A DNA stretch of 64,000 nt from Pegoplata infirma (Eukaryota > Arthropoda > Insecta > Diptera > Anthomyiidae): contig OY992537.1 of assembly GCA_963921195.1 (NCBI GenBank), forward strand, positions 14,657,125 through 14,721,124. The letters run 5' to 3'. A model generated the notes under the pieces. It was given only the letters and a program-made list of their open reading frames with translations, ran no database searches and was not told the origin of the DNA. Numbering within the stretch: position 1 is the first letter of the stretch; each line of letters opens with the position of its first letter. Positions 34,921 to 45,810 of the stretch are shown here, one piece after another. The translations under genes were made by a program, and so were the position numbers.

Positions 34921-35056
34921 CACTCAAAATAAAATTCTAACACTTGAAAAAGCGAAGAATTAGCAAAATTACCACTAACTTGAAACTAGAGAGACTCTAG
35001 CTAGAGACTTGAAACTTAGAATGTAGGTTCACATTCCGGGTTTTTGAAAATTCGGA
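34921..35056. mobile_element. Left end of a CACTCAAAA-type element
   Basis: TA|CACTCAAAATAAAATTCTAA matches the shared terminus. Its partner could be TTTATTTTTATGAGTG at 40787, which would make the whole nested region its cargo, but that pairing is speculative. A GAGACTCTAGCTAGAGACT hairpin lies near 34993. Confidence 0.4.
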
Positions 35057-35272
35057 TTGTACTTTGGTACTTTTTGTACTTTGGTACTTTTTGTACTTTG
35101 GTACTTTTTGTACTTTGGTACTTTTTGTACTTTGGTACTTTTTGTACTTTGGTACTTTTTGTACTTTGGTACTTTTTGTACTTTGGTACTTTTTGTACTT
35201 TGGTACTTTTTGTACTTTGATACTTTTTGTACTTTGGTACTTTTTTTACTTTGGTACTTTGCTACTTTTTGT
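35057..35272 (+). repeat. 17-bp minisatellite, left part
   Basis: Near-perfect tandem TACTTTGGTACTTTTTG, about 13 units. It is open in several frames (repeated LYFGTFCTLV and similar), but the frames are repeat artefacts. The array continues at 38323 beyond a nested insertion that duplicated CTTTTTGT of one unit. Confidence 0.95.
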
Positions 35273-36373
35273 CAGTGTTCGAAAAAAACGGTACGTTATA
35301 TAACGTACGGGGTTTTCCAAAGAACACATTCACAAAATTTTTTTTTAGTGATTGTGTTCGTGTACGCAAACAGAATACCGAACGTCCGTCATGCTTGCGA
35401 ATTGCTGCGAACTCAAACTTTACGTCATGCTTGCGAATTGCTGCGAACTCAAACTTTACGATAATGTACTGCTCTATAAACAGAAACGCTACATCGTAGT
35501 GGTTGTGTGTTTTTGAACGATCACAAACAAAACAAAGTATTTTTAGTGTGCTGTTTCCGTACTTAGCAGATTTTTTGTTTTAACTTAAAATGGCGATATC
35601 TCAAAAACTAAGCAAGATGGAGCAAACAGAGTCCACACATATTAAGAGGTCCGGAGATACTACGGACATTCTAAGAACCAAAAATATGCTCCGATTTGCT
35701 CTATCTTGCTTAGTTTTCGAGATATCGCCATTTTAAGTTTTCGAAAAAAAAACTGCTAAGTACGGAAACAGTACACTGAAAGTACTTCATTTTGTTTGTG
35801 TACATAGCACAGTACATAATCGTAAAGATTGTGTTCGTCAAGTCGCATAACGTTCGGTATTCTGTTTGCCTACACGAACACAGCCACTTAAAATAATTTT
35901 TAGTGTTTCTGTATATCTTGTTGGGAATGTGTTTGCGCATTTCCATCGGCATAGTTCAGTACAGAACACTAACGCACAGTGGGGAAAAATGGACTTTTTT
36001 TGTCTAATTTTGCCTACAGGTCGCAATTCTTAACCGATTTTGGTTTTTCTTTTTTTGTATTTTAGCTAATAAAATTCCGCATCGATCTGTCATGGTGGAT
36101 TTTTGAAAGAAAATGTCGGATAACTCTTTATATTTTCCTAAAATTCAGAAAATTTTAATTTTTTCAGTATTTTTGCAATAAAAAATGTATTAGGCTCGGG
36201 ACGAATATGCTTTATAGACTAAATTAAAGGTTTTGGAAACCCTTATCAACGACGTGATTAGTATTTGAAAATATATTATTATTTTGGTTTTTATAACCAG
36301 ACAAAAATTCAAAAATTTTCACATTAAAAAGCCTATATCTTTAAAAGTAACGTACCGATTTCAATGAAATCTT

Positions 36374-37651
36374 TTTATACCCTCCAACCACAGTATGGGG
36401 GTATACTCACTTTGTCATTCCGTGTGTAACACATCGAAATATCGGTCGGGGACCCTACAAAGTATATATAATATTGATCCATGATAGAATCTAAGACATT
36501 CTACAAAAGGCTTTGGTCGGTTTTGGTCAAGAAATTTTAACATGAAATTTAAAAAAAAAACGTAATTTTTTCATAAATTTCCTCGCAATTATCTCCTTCA
36601 CTGGCCATCGGCAGGTATTCCGACACGACCCCACAGAAAATTTGATGAATTGGAAGCAGATTTTGGAATGGAATCACGAGCCAAAGAGCGAATCCAAACC
36701 AGTCACAGTTTAGAGTACTCTTTAATAGCACAGATAAAGAGCTATTAAGACGCAGTAAAATCATGTATCTTTTCAGTGCTGATCGAAGCACTCTTTGTAG
36801 AGTTAATTTAAGCGCAATGAAGATGTTAGAAAATCTAGTATTTTTCTCAAAAAATCTTTTTGATGTTGAAGATGTCAAAAATTAAAGTATGTGTAAAATT
36901 TTATCCACAAAAAATTTTATGATAACTTTTCAAAAATGTCTTAACAAAAAAAATCTCAAGGGCACTCGAGCGTTCTTTCGATGCGCAAAATCTCGAATTA
37001 TTTTTAGTGGGAAAGTTTGAAAGTTTCTACGAAACGTCGGTAAAAATATGTAATTAATTTGTTTTATTTACATCAACAACAATAGGCCCAAATAGCTTAA
37101 TAAAGGAAACTTTAAACCAAAATAATTAACACTTGGCCAAATAAAAAAAATAATAATTTTTGTATTTTCGTACTTTCTAAAATGTCAATTTAAAAAGATT
37201 TTTTAAATCTATTGCAACTCAAATTATTAAAAAAAAATCGATTAATCGTAATCGCGATTAACGGCAAATTTTTTAATCGTAATCGCGATTATGAAATATC
37301 TCGATTATTTGCAAACTCTAATTTGTATGCCATATTATGTTCATAGACCTGCGCTTGGACCAAGGGGGCTAGAAAATTTGATTTCTTTCATGCAGCCCCC
37401 CTTTGGGGGCATGGTTATAGAAATTAATTAAAAATAACGACAAAAATTTATTATTTAAGTGTAAATATCATAAACAAATAATTTGTAAACATATATAGTG
37501 GGGGACAGATGCCCCCCACCCACTCCGCCGACCCCCCTCCTCCCTACCAAAAAAATGACGGCCCTGAAATTTTTTTTTTTTTTTTTTAGTTTTAAACGTG
37601 TTGGAGGGTATAAAAGATTCGGCACAGCCGAATTTAACACTCTTACTTGTT
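36374..37651 (+). mobile_element. HINE subtype B, copy 4 (third nest layer)
   Basis: Starts TATACCCTCCAACCACAGTA, runs to TCTAAGACATTCTA near 36500, is interrupted, and resumes at about 37320 with TTGTATGCCATATTATGTTC. It ends GATTCGGCACAGCCGAATTT, then AACACTCTTACTTGTTT. The GTCY run is missing, lost with the inserted relic. Confidence 0.8.
36515..37319 (+). pseudogene. Probable hAT transposase C-terminal relic (innermost layer)
   Basis: One plus frame (about 36714-36884) reads STDKELLRRSKIMYLFSADR, then STLCRVNLSAMKMLENLVFF, then SKNLFDVEDVKN and a stop. The order (FS..., R..L, NAMKML..F.KNLF) is weakly like the hAT dimerisation region. Upstream codons (IPTRPHRKFDELEADFGMES) are in an adjoining frame. 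The right border carries TCGATTAATCG words and ends GCAAACTCTA, like a hAT end. The left end is missing. A 109-codon minus frame over the same bases has no known domain. Confidence 0.4.
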
Positions 37652-38322
37652 TAAATTAAAGCTTTTGTTTTGCTTAGTCATAATTGGTACATATTTTTTA
37701 AATATTTAATTTTTTGCTTAAATTTAACCTTATGATTTTTGGAATTTTAAAATAATATTTTAGTCTGTTAAAAAAAAAAAAAAAAGTTACATTGTAAATT
37801 CGAAAAAAAGAGTTAAACAATTTTGCAAAAATACTTTATTTACCAGTTATGGTTAAGAAAATGATAAGCTTTAATCTAAAAAAAATTTCATTGAAATAGA
37901 TACATTATTTAAAATGATATAGGTACTTAAAAGTGAATATTTTTAAGTTTTCATATGTTTATAAAAACCAAAATAATAATAAATTAACAAATGCTATAAT
38001 GTCATTTATAAGGGGTTCAAATACTTTTAATTTTGTCCATACAGTTTATTCGTCCCCTGCCTATTACATTTTTTAGAGCAAAAATTCTAAAAAAATTAAT
38101 ATTTTCTGAACTTTAAAAAAATATTCAATTAAAACAAAAACGATTTTTAGAAATCCACCATGACAGACCGATGAGGAATTTTAATAGCTAAATTTCAAAA
38201 GAAGAATAACTAAAATCGGTTAAGAATTGCGACCTGTAGGCAAAATCGGACAAAAAAGTCCATTTTTCCCCACTGTGTAACGTACCGTTCGTTAGTGTTT
38301 TTTTTCGAACCCTGCTTTTTGT

Positions 38323-38745
38323 TCTTTGGTACATTTTGTACTTTGGTACTTTTTGTACTTTGGTACTTTTTGTACTTTGGTACTTTTTGTACTTTGGTAC
38401 TTTTTGTACTTTGGTACTTTTTGTACTTTGGTACTTTTTGTACTTTGGTACTTTTTGTACTTTGGTACTTTTTGTACTTTGGTACTTTTTGTACTTTTCA
38501 TAATTTGGTATTTTTTGTACTTTTTATAATTTGGTACTTTTTATAATTTGGTACTTTTTATAATTTGGTACTTTTTGTACTTTTTATAATTTGGTACTTT
38601 TTGTACTTTTTGTAATTTGGTACTCTTTGTACTTTGATTATTTTTGTACTTTGAGACTTTTTGTTCTTTGGTACTTTTTTTACTGTGATTATTTTTGTAC
38701 TTTGAGACTTTTTGTTCTTTGGTCCTTTTTGTACTTTGGTACTTT
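38323..38745 (+). repeat. 17-bp minisatellite, right part
   Basis: Continuation of the TACTTTGGTACTTTTTG array. The first ten units are nearly perfect. After 38490 units diverge (TTTATAATTTGGTACTTTT, TTGAGACTTTTTGTTC). The gradient from uniform to diverged units fits ongoing homogenisation near the insertion side. Confidence 0.92.
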
Positions 38746-39247
38746 TTTATATATTATCTGAAATAATGGTACAGGAAATTTGAAAAGGGTAAATTATTGT
38801 GCTTTTGCTTCTGCCAAAAAAATTTCGTTTTGAAAAAAGTTCCCTTGGAAATTCTAATTTGAATGTAATAAAATTGTATTTTTGTACATTTTGCACCTTC
38901 TAAGAAAAATGATACTCGAAACTTGCAATTTGGGATAATTGATCCTTTAGCGAAAAAAACATGCCGACAAATCAACAAAATTTTTGAAATTTTGGATTTT
39001 AAGAGGGCAAAATAGTGTACCACTTTGGTAATTTTTGGATTTCCTAAACAATGGTCGTATAAATTTAAAATTTTAAATCTGGAATCCTTCAGCGGAAAAA
39101 AAAACATTCCAAAAAATACGACTGGATTTCATATTAAATGGACCTCCTGATCCTAAAACAGTATTCCAAATTTTTCTAGCATGCTCCGTTTTCGAGATGT
39201 TCGCGTCTGAAATTTTTTTCACGAAAATATCTCGAACGTGAATATCT
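38746..39247. other. Dispersed repeat of unknown class
   Basis: GATTTCATATTAAATGGACC and TTTTCTAGCATGCTCCGTTT followed by TCGAGAT recur at 62400-62690 and 63470-63790 (ATTTCATATAAAATGGAC, TTTTTCTAGC). It contains a 117-codon frame without recognisable domains. Confidence 0.5.
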
Positions 39248-40650
39248 CTGTTGTAATTCAAATAAGATTAATTGTTATTCGAAGATCCCTTTTGTAATTC
39301 GAAGATTCCAATTGTAATTCAAAAATGATCAATTTTAATTGGAAAAATATTAATTGTAATTCGAAAAAGATTAATTGTAATTCGAAAAAGATCAATTGTA
39401 ATTCGAAAAAGATCAATTGCAATTCGAAATAGATCAATGGTAATTCGAAAAAGGTCGATTACAATTCGTAAAAGATCCGCAGTTTATTATTCGAAGATTT
39501 AAATTGTAATTCGAAAAATATAAACTGAATTAAAATTTTTTTAAAATTTATGTTTTAAGTTGCAATTAATTTTTTTGAGATCTTTTTCAAATTACAATTG
39601 GAATCTTGGAATTACAAATGGGATCTTCGAATAACAATTGATCTTTATACCCTCCACTCTAGTGATAGAGGGTATATATAAGTTTGTCATTCCGTTTGTA
39701 ACACCTCGAAATATTCGTCTAGGACCCCATAAAGTATATATATTCATGATCCTCGATTGATTTTAAGACGATCTAGCGATGTCCGTCCGTCCGTCCGTCT
39801 GTCCGTCTATCTGTCTGTCTGTTGAAAACACGCTATCTTTTGAAAGACTTTATGTTGGCTCCTGAAGTTTGGCATATATGTTGGGCATTTACCTGGTCAG
39901 GTTGGTATTGCAATCCATCGAAATCGGTCTAGTGGTTCAAAAGTTATGAGCAAAAAACTGAATTTCGGCAAGGGTTTTTCGTGAATTTATGAGATAAAAA
40001 GCACTATAACTTTCGAAAAACAATTCTGAGTATTCTGAAGCTTGGCATATATATTTTTCGTTCCTCCAGCCTAGTTCGTATTGCATTTCACCCAAATCGG
40101 TCCAGTGGTTCAAAAGTTATTAGCAAAACCGTGAATTTCACATTAGCTTCACCTTAAATTCACGTGTTGAAAACCCGTTAAACCTGTTTTAAAAACATTG
40201 GTAAGTCACAAAAATATTTTACAACGTATTTTTGTCACTCAAAAATATTTTTATACCAAAACAAAAAAAAAATACACTCGAAAAAAATTTTACACTCAAA
40301 AAAAATTTTACACTCAAAAAAAATTATCAAATTATTTTTTTTTTTTCAAAAATTACTAAAAAAATTTTTTTTACACAAAATAAAATATTTCTAATCAAAA
40401 CTGTTATTTTTTTCACGTTAGAAAATTAACTATCACTTAAAATGGGCATTGTGGAGGGTATTCATAGATTCGGCCAAGTCGAATTTAAACAAGTAGTTTG
40501 TCTTGTTTTGAATTACAATTGATCTTTTTGAATTACAATTGATCTTTTTGAATTACAATGGATAATTTTTTTTTAAATTGAAATTGATATTTTTGCGAAT
40601 TACAATTGATCATTTTCAAATACAAATTTATCTTTTTCAAATTACAATTG
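39248..40650. repeat. 21-bp minisatellite, array 3, palindromic, with a HINE inside
   Basis: Forward units (GATCAATTGTAATTCGAAAA) run from 39248 to about 39535. From 39590 the units are inverted (GAATTACAATTGATCTTTTT), up to 40650. The array is thus an inverted pair. The inverted arm is split by the HINE at 39644: ATAACAATTGATCTT lies before it and GAATTACAATTGATC after it. Confidence 0.8.
39644..40508 (+). mobile_element. HINE subtype D, copy 1
   Basis: Starts TATACCCTCCACTCTAGTGA then TAGAGGGTATATATAAG. The core is ACCCCATAAAGTATATATAT, then CGATGTCCGTCCGTCCGTCC and a run of GTCY. The interior has AAATCGGTCTAGTGGTTC and a run of ACACTCAAAAAAAATTTT units (40275-40330). It ends with GATTCGGCCAAGTCGAAT and CTTGTTTT. 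It is non-coding. Confidence 0.8.
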
Positions 40651-41216
40651 TTCATTTGGTTTGGACTGCATCGTGCCTTTCGCAGGCAGGCGGACTTTGC
40701 TCTAATGTCTCATAAACGATAGAAAAAGTTTGTCAACTCAAATTACAGGTACAAAAATATAATTTTACTAATTTATTTTTATGAGTGCATAAAAGGAATC
40801 AAAGGATTATAAAAAAAAAATAAAACTTAACTTGGCGTGTTGAAAAAAAAAGAAAAATATTTAAGGAAAAATAAAAAAAAAACTACAAAGTATACAACTT
40901 TTACACTTAATGCATTTCCCGAAGGACATTAAGTTATCCAGGAATTAAAGTTATTAACTTTAGACATGCTAAAAACTAAAATTAAAGATAAGAAAACGCT
41001 GTTAACGGTTCTTAATAACATTTGCATAAGTCTGAGATAAGCTGCTAACAACTTTTATATGAAATTAGAAAATAAAAAAACTATTGGAATTGAAATTATA
41101 GCTAATTTAAGTCCTTTTTCTATATAACTGTATTTCTTGTCCTTTGTATATCATTAAAAACAAACAAACGTGCTAATATTCAAAATTAGTCTATAATTCG
41201 TAAGAATATTATTGCC
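40651..41216. other. AT-rich spacer with HINE scrap
   Basis: GGTTTGGACTGCATCGTGCC and CAGGCAGGCGGAC at 40658-40695 are a subtype B fragment (minus). TTTTATGAGTG at 40777-40787 may be a CACTCAAAA-type right end. The remainder is unrecognised. Confidence 0.45.
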
Positions 41217-42259
41217 TTTTTATACCCTCCACTCTAGTGATAGAGGGTATATATAAGTTTGTCATTCCGTTTGTAACACCTCGAAATATTGGTCTAGGAC
41301 CCCATAAAGTATATATATTTATGATCCTCGATCGATTTTAAGTCGATCTAGCGATGTCCGTCCGTCCGTCCGTCCGTCCGTCCGTCTGTCTGTCTGTCCG
41401 TCCGTAGAAAACACGCTAACTTTTGAAAGACTTTACAGAGGCTACTGAAGTTTGGCATATATGTTTGTTATTTACCTGGTCAGGTTGGTATTGCAATCCA
41501 GCCAAATCGGTCCAGTGGTTCAAAAGTTATGAGCAAAAGAGTAAATTTCGGCAAGGGTGTTTCGCGAATTTACGAGATATAAAACACGATAACTTTCGAA
41601 AGACAATAACGAGACTACTGACGCTTGGTATGTATCTTTGTCGTTCCCCGGGTCTGTTTGGTTTTAAATTTCAGCTCAATCGGTCTAGTGGTTCAAAAGT
41701 TATAAGCAAAACCCTGAATTTCAAATTAGTTTCATCTAAAATGCCACGTGTTTTAACAAGTTTTAAAAGCATTGGTGGTAACTAAACAATGCTTTTCAAA
41801 CTTGTTTAAATTTTAAGCAATGCTTTTTAAACTTGTTTAGTTTTAAAAGCATTGGTAACTTAAAAACCACACTCGAAAAAAATTTTACACTCAAAAAAAA
41901 TTTTACACTCAAAAAAAAATTTTACACTCAAAAAAAAAATGTACACAAAAAAAAAATTAGTTTTTTTTTTTTACAAAAATTACAATATTTTGTGTACATA
42001 CGTACGTGCATTCAGTCAGAAATATTTTTACAGTAAAAAAAACATTACACTCGAAAAAAATTTTACACTCAAAAAAAATAGTAATTTTTCTTTTTTTAAA
42101 AAAAAAATGACAAAAAAAGAGTTTTTTACTCAAAATAAAATATTTCTAATCAAAATTGTTAATTTTTTCACGTTAAAAAATGTACTACCCTTTAAAAAAA
42201 TGCATTGTGGAGGGTATTCATAGATTCGGCAAAGTCGAATTTAACTTTTCTACTTGTTT
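41217..42259 (+). mobile_element. HINE subtype D, copy 2
   Basis: Same start and core as the 39644 copy, with a longer GTCY run (CGATGTCCGTCCGTCCGTCC, then more, 41354-41404). It has a larger interior satellite of ACACTCAAAAAAAATTTT (41870-41960 and 42045-42085) and ends GATTCGGCAAAGTCGAATTT then TACTTGTTTT. Frames of 60-120 codons inside are chance. Confidence 0.85.
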
Positions 42260-42865
42260 TTGTTTTCATCGCCTTAAAAGGGCTAGTTTTCTTTTTTATT
42301 AGCACATGTCTGCCTTTAGGTGCCGCCTTTTTACGTAGAAATTAATAAAAAAATGAGAAATTTTTTTTGTTAACAACTTTTCAAAAAATACTCAAAAAAA
42401 TACCTTTGAAGATAACAATATTTTTGAAAATGACCACACACAGGTGGGGACATCACATCACACAACAATTATCAGGCCATAGCAACCAAAAAAAAAAAAA
42501 ACCATCCATCCCATACGTTGTAGACTCTACAACCAACAACTTGTAGTGTATTTGAACATTTTTAGTCTTCTTCAATTTAGTCCGTCAACATATGGACATA
42601 AGTAACAGCCGTCATCACTTTTTCTGTTATAACCAGTTTATCATTAACAACAAGGACATAAGTTTCATTAAATAAAAATTTGTAAAAATAAAAAAATAAG
42701 AATATTTAACAATGAACAACGTGGTCAATAACTTATAAAAGAGTAAACATTTTATAAACATAAATGAAAAAATTTTTGAATAAACTAAGAAAACTTATAG
42801 TAGAACATTGTTTTTTACACTTTAAGAAAATTGGCAGAAGAAAAATAATTACAGACTCTCCCAGA
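42260..42865. other. AT-rich spacer
   Basis: No repeat termini or coding signal. CATCCCATACGTTGTAGACT near 42510 has a mixed composition and may be single-copy DNA. Confidence 0.4.
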
Positions 42866-42869
42866 TAAC

Positions 42870-43535
42870 CTGAAAAAGGAAACATTTAGATTTTTCCCGT
42901 TTGCGAACATAACCTCTCAACGACTATAAGACATAAGGTAGAAACAGAACAAGCACGGCACGGGGGACGGTTGCCGTTGTCGGAGAATATAGGCCCAAAA
43001 CAATGACGGGGGACGGCGACGGCAAAAAATGTCATTTGTTTGTTCAGTGGTGCCAACTTTTAATAAAATTAGAGTAATTTTACGGAAAAAAATCGCTTAT
43101 CACATAGTCAATGTGATTAAGTTGGCACTACTGTACGTTTGTTACACCATTGTGAATGAAAAAATTAAAAATTGTTGTGAAAATGCGGCAACCCTGGAGT
43201 GTGAGAGGGAGGGAGATTGAGAGAACCCGGAGATAAAATAAAATAAGTTTTAATTTTTTGTCGTGCCGGTCACGGTTTTTAACTGTCAAATCGTATGGAA
43301 AAAGTCGTGCCGGGCTTGTTCTGTTCCTACCTATAGTCGTGCCAAACTTCAGCGGTCTAGTTTTTTTGCTTTGGACTGTATCGCGCTTTCCACAGACAGA
43401 CGACCGGACGTACAGACGGCCATCGCTATATTGTCTTCGAATTGATCAAGGGTCAATAATTTATGTATTTTATGGGGTACTAAACTTTCGATGCATTGCA
43501 TACAAAACTACCGAACGCCCTGCACACTTTGTAGT
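42870..43535 (-). mobile_element. Decayed HINE subtype B copy split by a TIR element
   Basis: Plus-strand landmarks are TTTCCCGTTTGCGAACATAA and CGACTATAAGACATAAG, then after the insert AGTCGTGCCAAACTTCAGCG, GCTTTGGACTGTATCGCGC, GACAGACGACCGGACG and TTTATGTATTTTATGGGGTA. The ends are lost. Confidence 0.65.
42938..43330. mobile_element. TIR element with GTAGAAACAGAACAAGC ends
   Basis: Left end GTAGAAACAGAACAAGCACG; right end reversed GTAGGAACAGAACAAGCCCG. It breaks the HINE between ACATAAG and AGTCGTGCC. It is about 390 bp, with a GC-rich left part (GGGGGACGGTTGCCGTTGTC). No clear target duplication, so the superfamily is open. Confidence 0.6.
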
Positions 43536-43851
43536 GCAAATGCTTAGGTGACCCTTTTTACCCTAACAATTTTAAAATATGTCTATCTCTTGGATTCTAA
43601 TTATGCTGGAGGATCCTATATGTTAAATTTTTTAATACTGCGATTTTTAGTTTAATAGTTATAAAAAAAGTACCAATCTCCCTGTGTACTGCCCCTTTTT
43701 TCTGCCCTTTAAATTTAAGATTAAAATTTTAAGTTCGAAAATCGAACTCTGGAAAGGTCTAAAGTACAATTGCTTAACCTATTTCACCCTCTTATAATAA
43801 CCTTTTAAATATTTCCCCATATACACCATTTACGCAAACGTACAGGTATTT

Positions 43852-44310
43852 GCACTAAAATGCATGTAACTCATGAACCAATACACATACAAAAACCGTA
43901 TACACATAAACCCTTTCATGGGAAATTTACAGAAATAAAATCGGTTCACGCAATACAGAGAACACGCATTACAAACACAATGCAACTTATTTTCGTATTT
44001 AGTGCACTAAAATGCATATAGCTTATGATCCAATACAAATTCAAAGTTTGTATAAACATAAAAACCTTGACATCCCTTTCGTGGGATACTTACAGAAACA
44101 AAATCGGTCCACGCATTGCAGAGAAAACGCATTACACAGGTATTGCACTAAAATGCATAAAACTTTTAACCCAATACACATAGAAAGACCGTTTACATAT
44201 AAAAACCATGGTATTAACGAAACCTATCATGGGAAGTTTGCAGAAACAAAACCGCTCCACGCATTCCAGAGAAAACGCATTACACATAAAATTCAACTTA
44301 TTTTTATATA
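43852..44310 (+). repeat. Three tandem units of about 145 bp
   Basis: Units start GCACTAAAATGCAT at 43852, 44004 and 44145. Each includes ACCCAATACACAT, CCTTTCATGGGAAATTTAC, AGAAACAAAATCGGTCCACG, GCATTGCAGAGAAAACGC and ATTACACA. Units are about 75-80% alike. A 105-codon frame in units 2-3 follows the repeat period. There is no copy elsewhere in the window. Confidence 0.8.
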
Positions 44311-44489
44311 TATAGAAGATGAAGACTAGACTTTCGATGCATGTGCAATAAAATAAAAGCAAATCTTCCCAACAAAATTTTCCATTCAAAATAATCAGTT
44401 CCAGACGGCATCATATTACCCTGCAACCGATTCTACTTAACATTCCGGAATCAATGATTTTTGTTTGAAATTGTCTCAAAATCAATAGT

Positions 44490-45360
44490 TTTTTAGATAA
44501 ATAACAGTATACCCTACTGCCATTGATATGCGCCGTAACCCTCCTCTGAACACGGTCAAAGTCAAAGAGTTATTCCATTTTCGGTCGGTAGTTATAGTTT
44601 TCGGTAGTTTCTATAAATAATAAATCAGAGTAAAGATATTCTTACACCGATTTAGAAATCCGAGAAACTTGAATGCTTCTTTCGACACCTGAACAACGTT
44701 TTTATTCTTTCGGACATCAAACTGAATTTTCATGCCCAGAACATCAACAGTTTCCGATTCTTCAATAATACAATGCAGCATGCAACATTAGATCTTGCGC
44801 GCATTAAAATCTATTCTATTCGCTGGATCCAACTCAGATATTACCAAAAGGTCTTCATTGAGTGAGTCATTCATGATCTGCCTGATGCCCCCCAACTTCA
44901 ACGAGGCTTGGCTTATGATCGAAAGAAAATGAATGACAGATGTTGCTGTCATCTGAAAAAGAATATATTGGATTGGAAGTTTTACTGAGAAGATCATTAA
45001 TAATAATAAGAAATAATGTAGGGGAAAGAACAGACCTTGTGGTACCCCTGAATTAGGCTGAAGTTAATTGGATGAAACCGCACGTATAGTGTGATCTTTG
45101 AGGAAGCTCGAAATATATGGAGGAAGACATTACCGACAATATGCTTTGACAGGAACGCACCGTGCCACACATGGTCGAACCTTTTGGAAATATCCAGAGC
45201 AACCACCTTACTTTCCCCAACATGATGAATGGATCGAATCCAACGTTCCAAAAGGAACGCTAACAGGTCTTCCGTACAGCGACCTTAGAGAAAACCATAC
45301 TGCTGATCACTAAGCAATGAGTTGGTCTCCAAATATTGGACAAGGTGGAAGTTGACCATG
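44490..45360 (-). pseudogene. Second non-LTR reverse transcriptase relic
   Basis: The minus strand gives ERWIRSIHHVGESKVVALDI, then SKRFDHVWHGAFLSK (motif A region), then after frameshifts SFADD-like remnants are lost and SELDPANRIDFNARK appears. At the DNA level it parallels the 31333 relic closely from the thumb (CTGAACACGGTC near 44545) to CGACCTTAGAGAAAACCATACTGC near 45285. It is more decayed: motif B is frameshifted and motif C is not readable. Confidence 0.8.
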
Positions 45361-45810
45361 CATCCCAACACCTTTAAAAGCCCAGAGCAAATTGTAACCC
45401 CATATAGTATAAAAACCTGTAAGAAAAGGTTGGTTTCCAGAGATTGCTTTAGTTCTGCATGGTTGTACCATAAGACACATTCGTGGCAAACTTCAGCTGC
45501 CTAGCTCTTTTGGTTTGTAACTCTGAAGTTTGGCACAAATAATGACCACAGGCAAGGATACTTGCCAAAGGGGTTTTGCTGATTGTTTTTGTCTTGGTAA
45601 AATATAGGGTACATGCGCCAAAAGATAAATTATAGAATAGTGTTAGGGCAACAAAATTGTATTGTTTTCAATAAGTCTCTAATTCCATCCCCTTTCACAC
45701 TATAGGTCCTCAAAGTTTGTAAACAATTGGTTTTTATAGTGCAAAGTATTTTGTTATTCATTTTCCAGTTGGCAACGCCCAAAAACCATTTTATGGGACG
45801 GCCCGCTGAC
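45361..45810. other. Spacer with HINE interior fragment
   Basis: ACCATAAGACACATTCGTGG, then CAAACTTCAGCTGCCTAGCT and CTTTTGGTTTG, is subtype B interior on the minus strand. The rest (45640-45810) is unrecognised. Confidence 0.45.

Larger units (their letters stand above)
35975..38277. mobile_element. Transib-like element (second nest layer)
   Basis: The ends are CACAGTGGGGAAAAATGGAC and its exact inverse. Inverted similarity continues for at least 150 bp (GCCTACAGGTCGCAATTCTT on both arms). The flanks duplicate TAACG (35970-35974 and 38278-38282). A CACAGTG terminus with a 5-bp duplication is the pattern of Transib transposons, whose ends resemble the V(D)J signal heptamer. No transposase is present; a subtype B HINE occupies the middle. 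Confidence 0.8.
35273..38314. mobile_element. hAT-type element inserted in the minisatellite (outer nest layer)
   Basis: Left end CAGTGTTCGAAAAAAACGG; right end reversed CAGGGTTCGAAAAAAAACAC. The exact 8-bp duplication is CTTTTTGT at 35265-35272 and 38315-38322. Without the inner insert it is about 734 bp. The interior is largely palindromic: GTGTTCGTGTACGCAAACAG pairs with its inverse near 35868, and ATGGCGATATCTCAAAAACT with its inverse near 35715. It is non-coding. Confidence 0.9.

Noticed and set aside
35057..35464. A 135-codon open frame with repeated LYFGTFCTLV-type segments
   Set aside because: It translates the 17-bp minisatellite; several frames on both strands are open for the same reason, and it enters a hAT-type element at 35273.
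38292..38546. Open frames on both strands over 38.3-38.5 kb (repeated STKSTKVQKVPKY and WYFLYFGT segments)
   Set aside because: They are products of the same tandem repeat, not proteins.
43852..44310. CRISPR-like spacing of repeats
   Set aside because: The units are whole ~145-bp tandem copies without unique spacers, and the sequence is eukaryotic.
44012..44329. A 105-codon plus-strand frame
   Set aside because: Its amino acid pattern follows the ~145-bp tandem repeat; the first unit of the array is not open.
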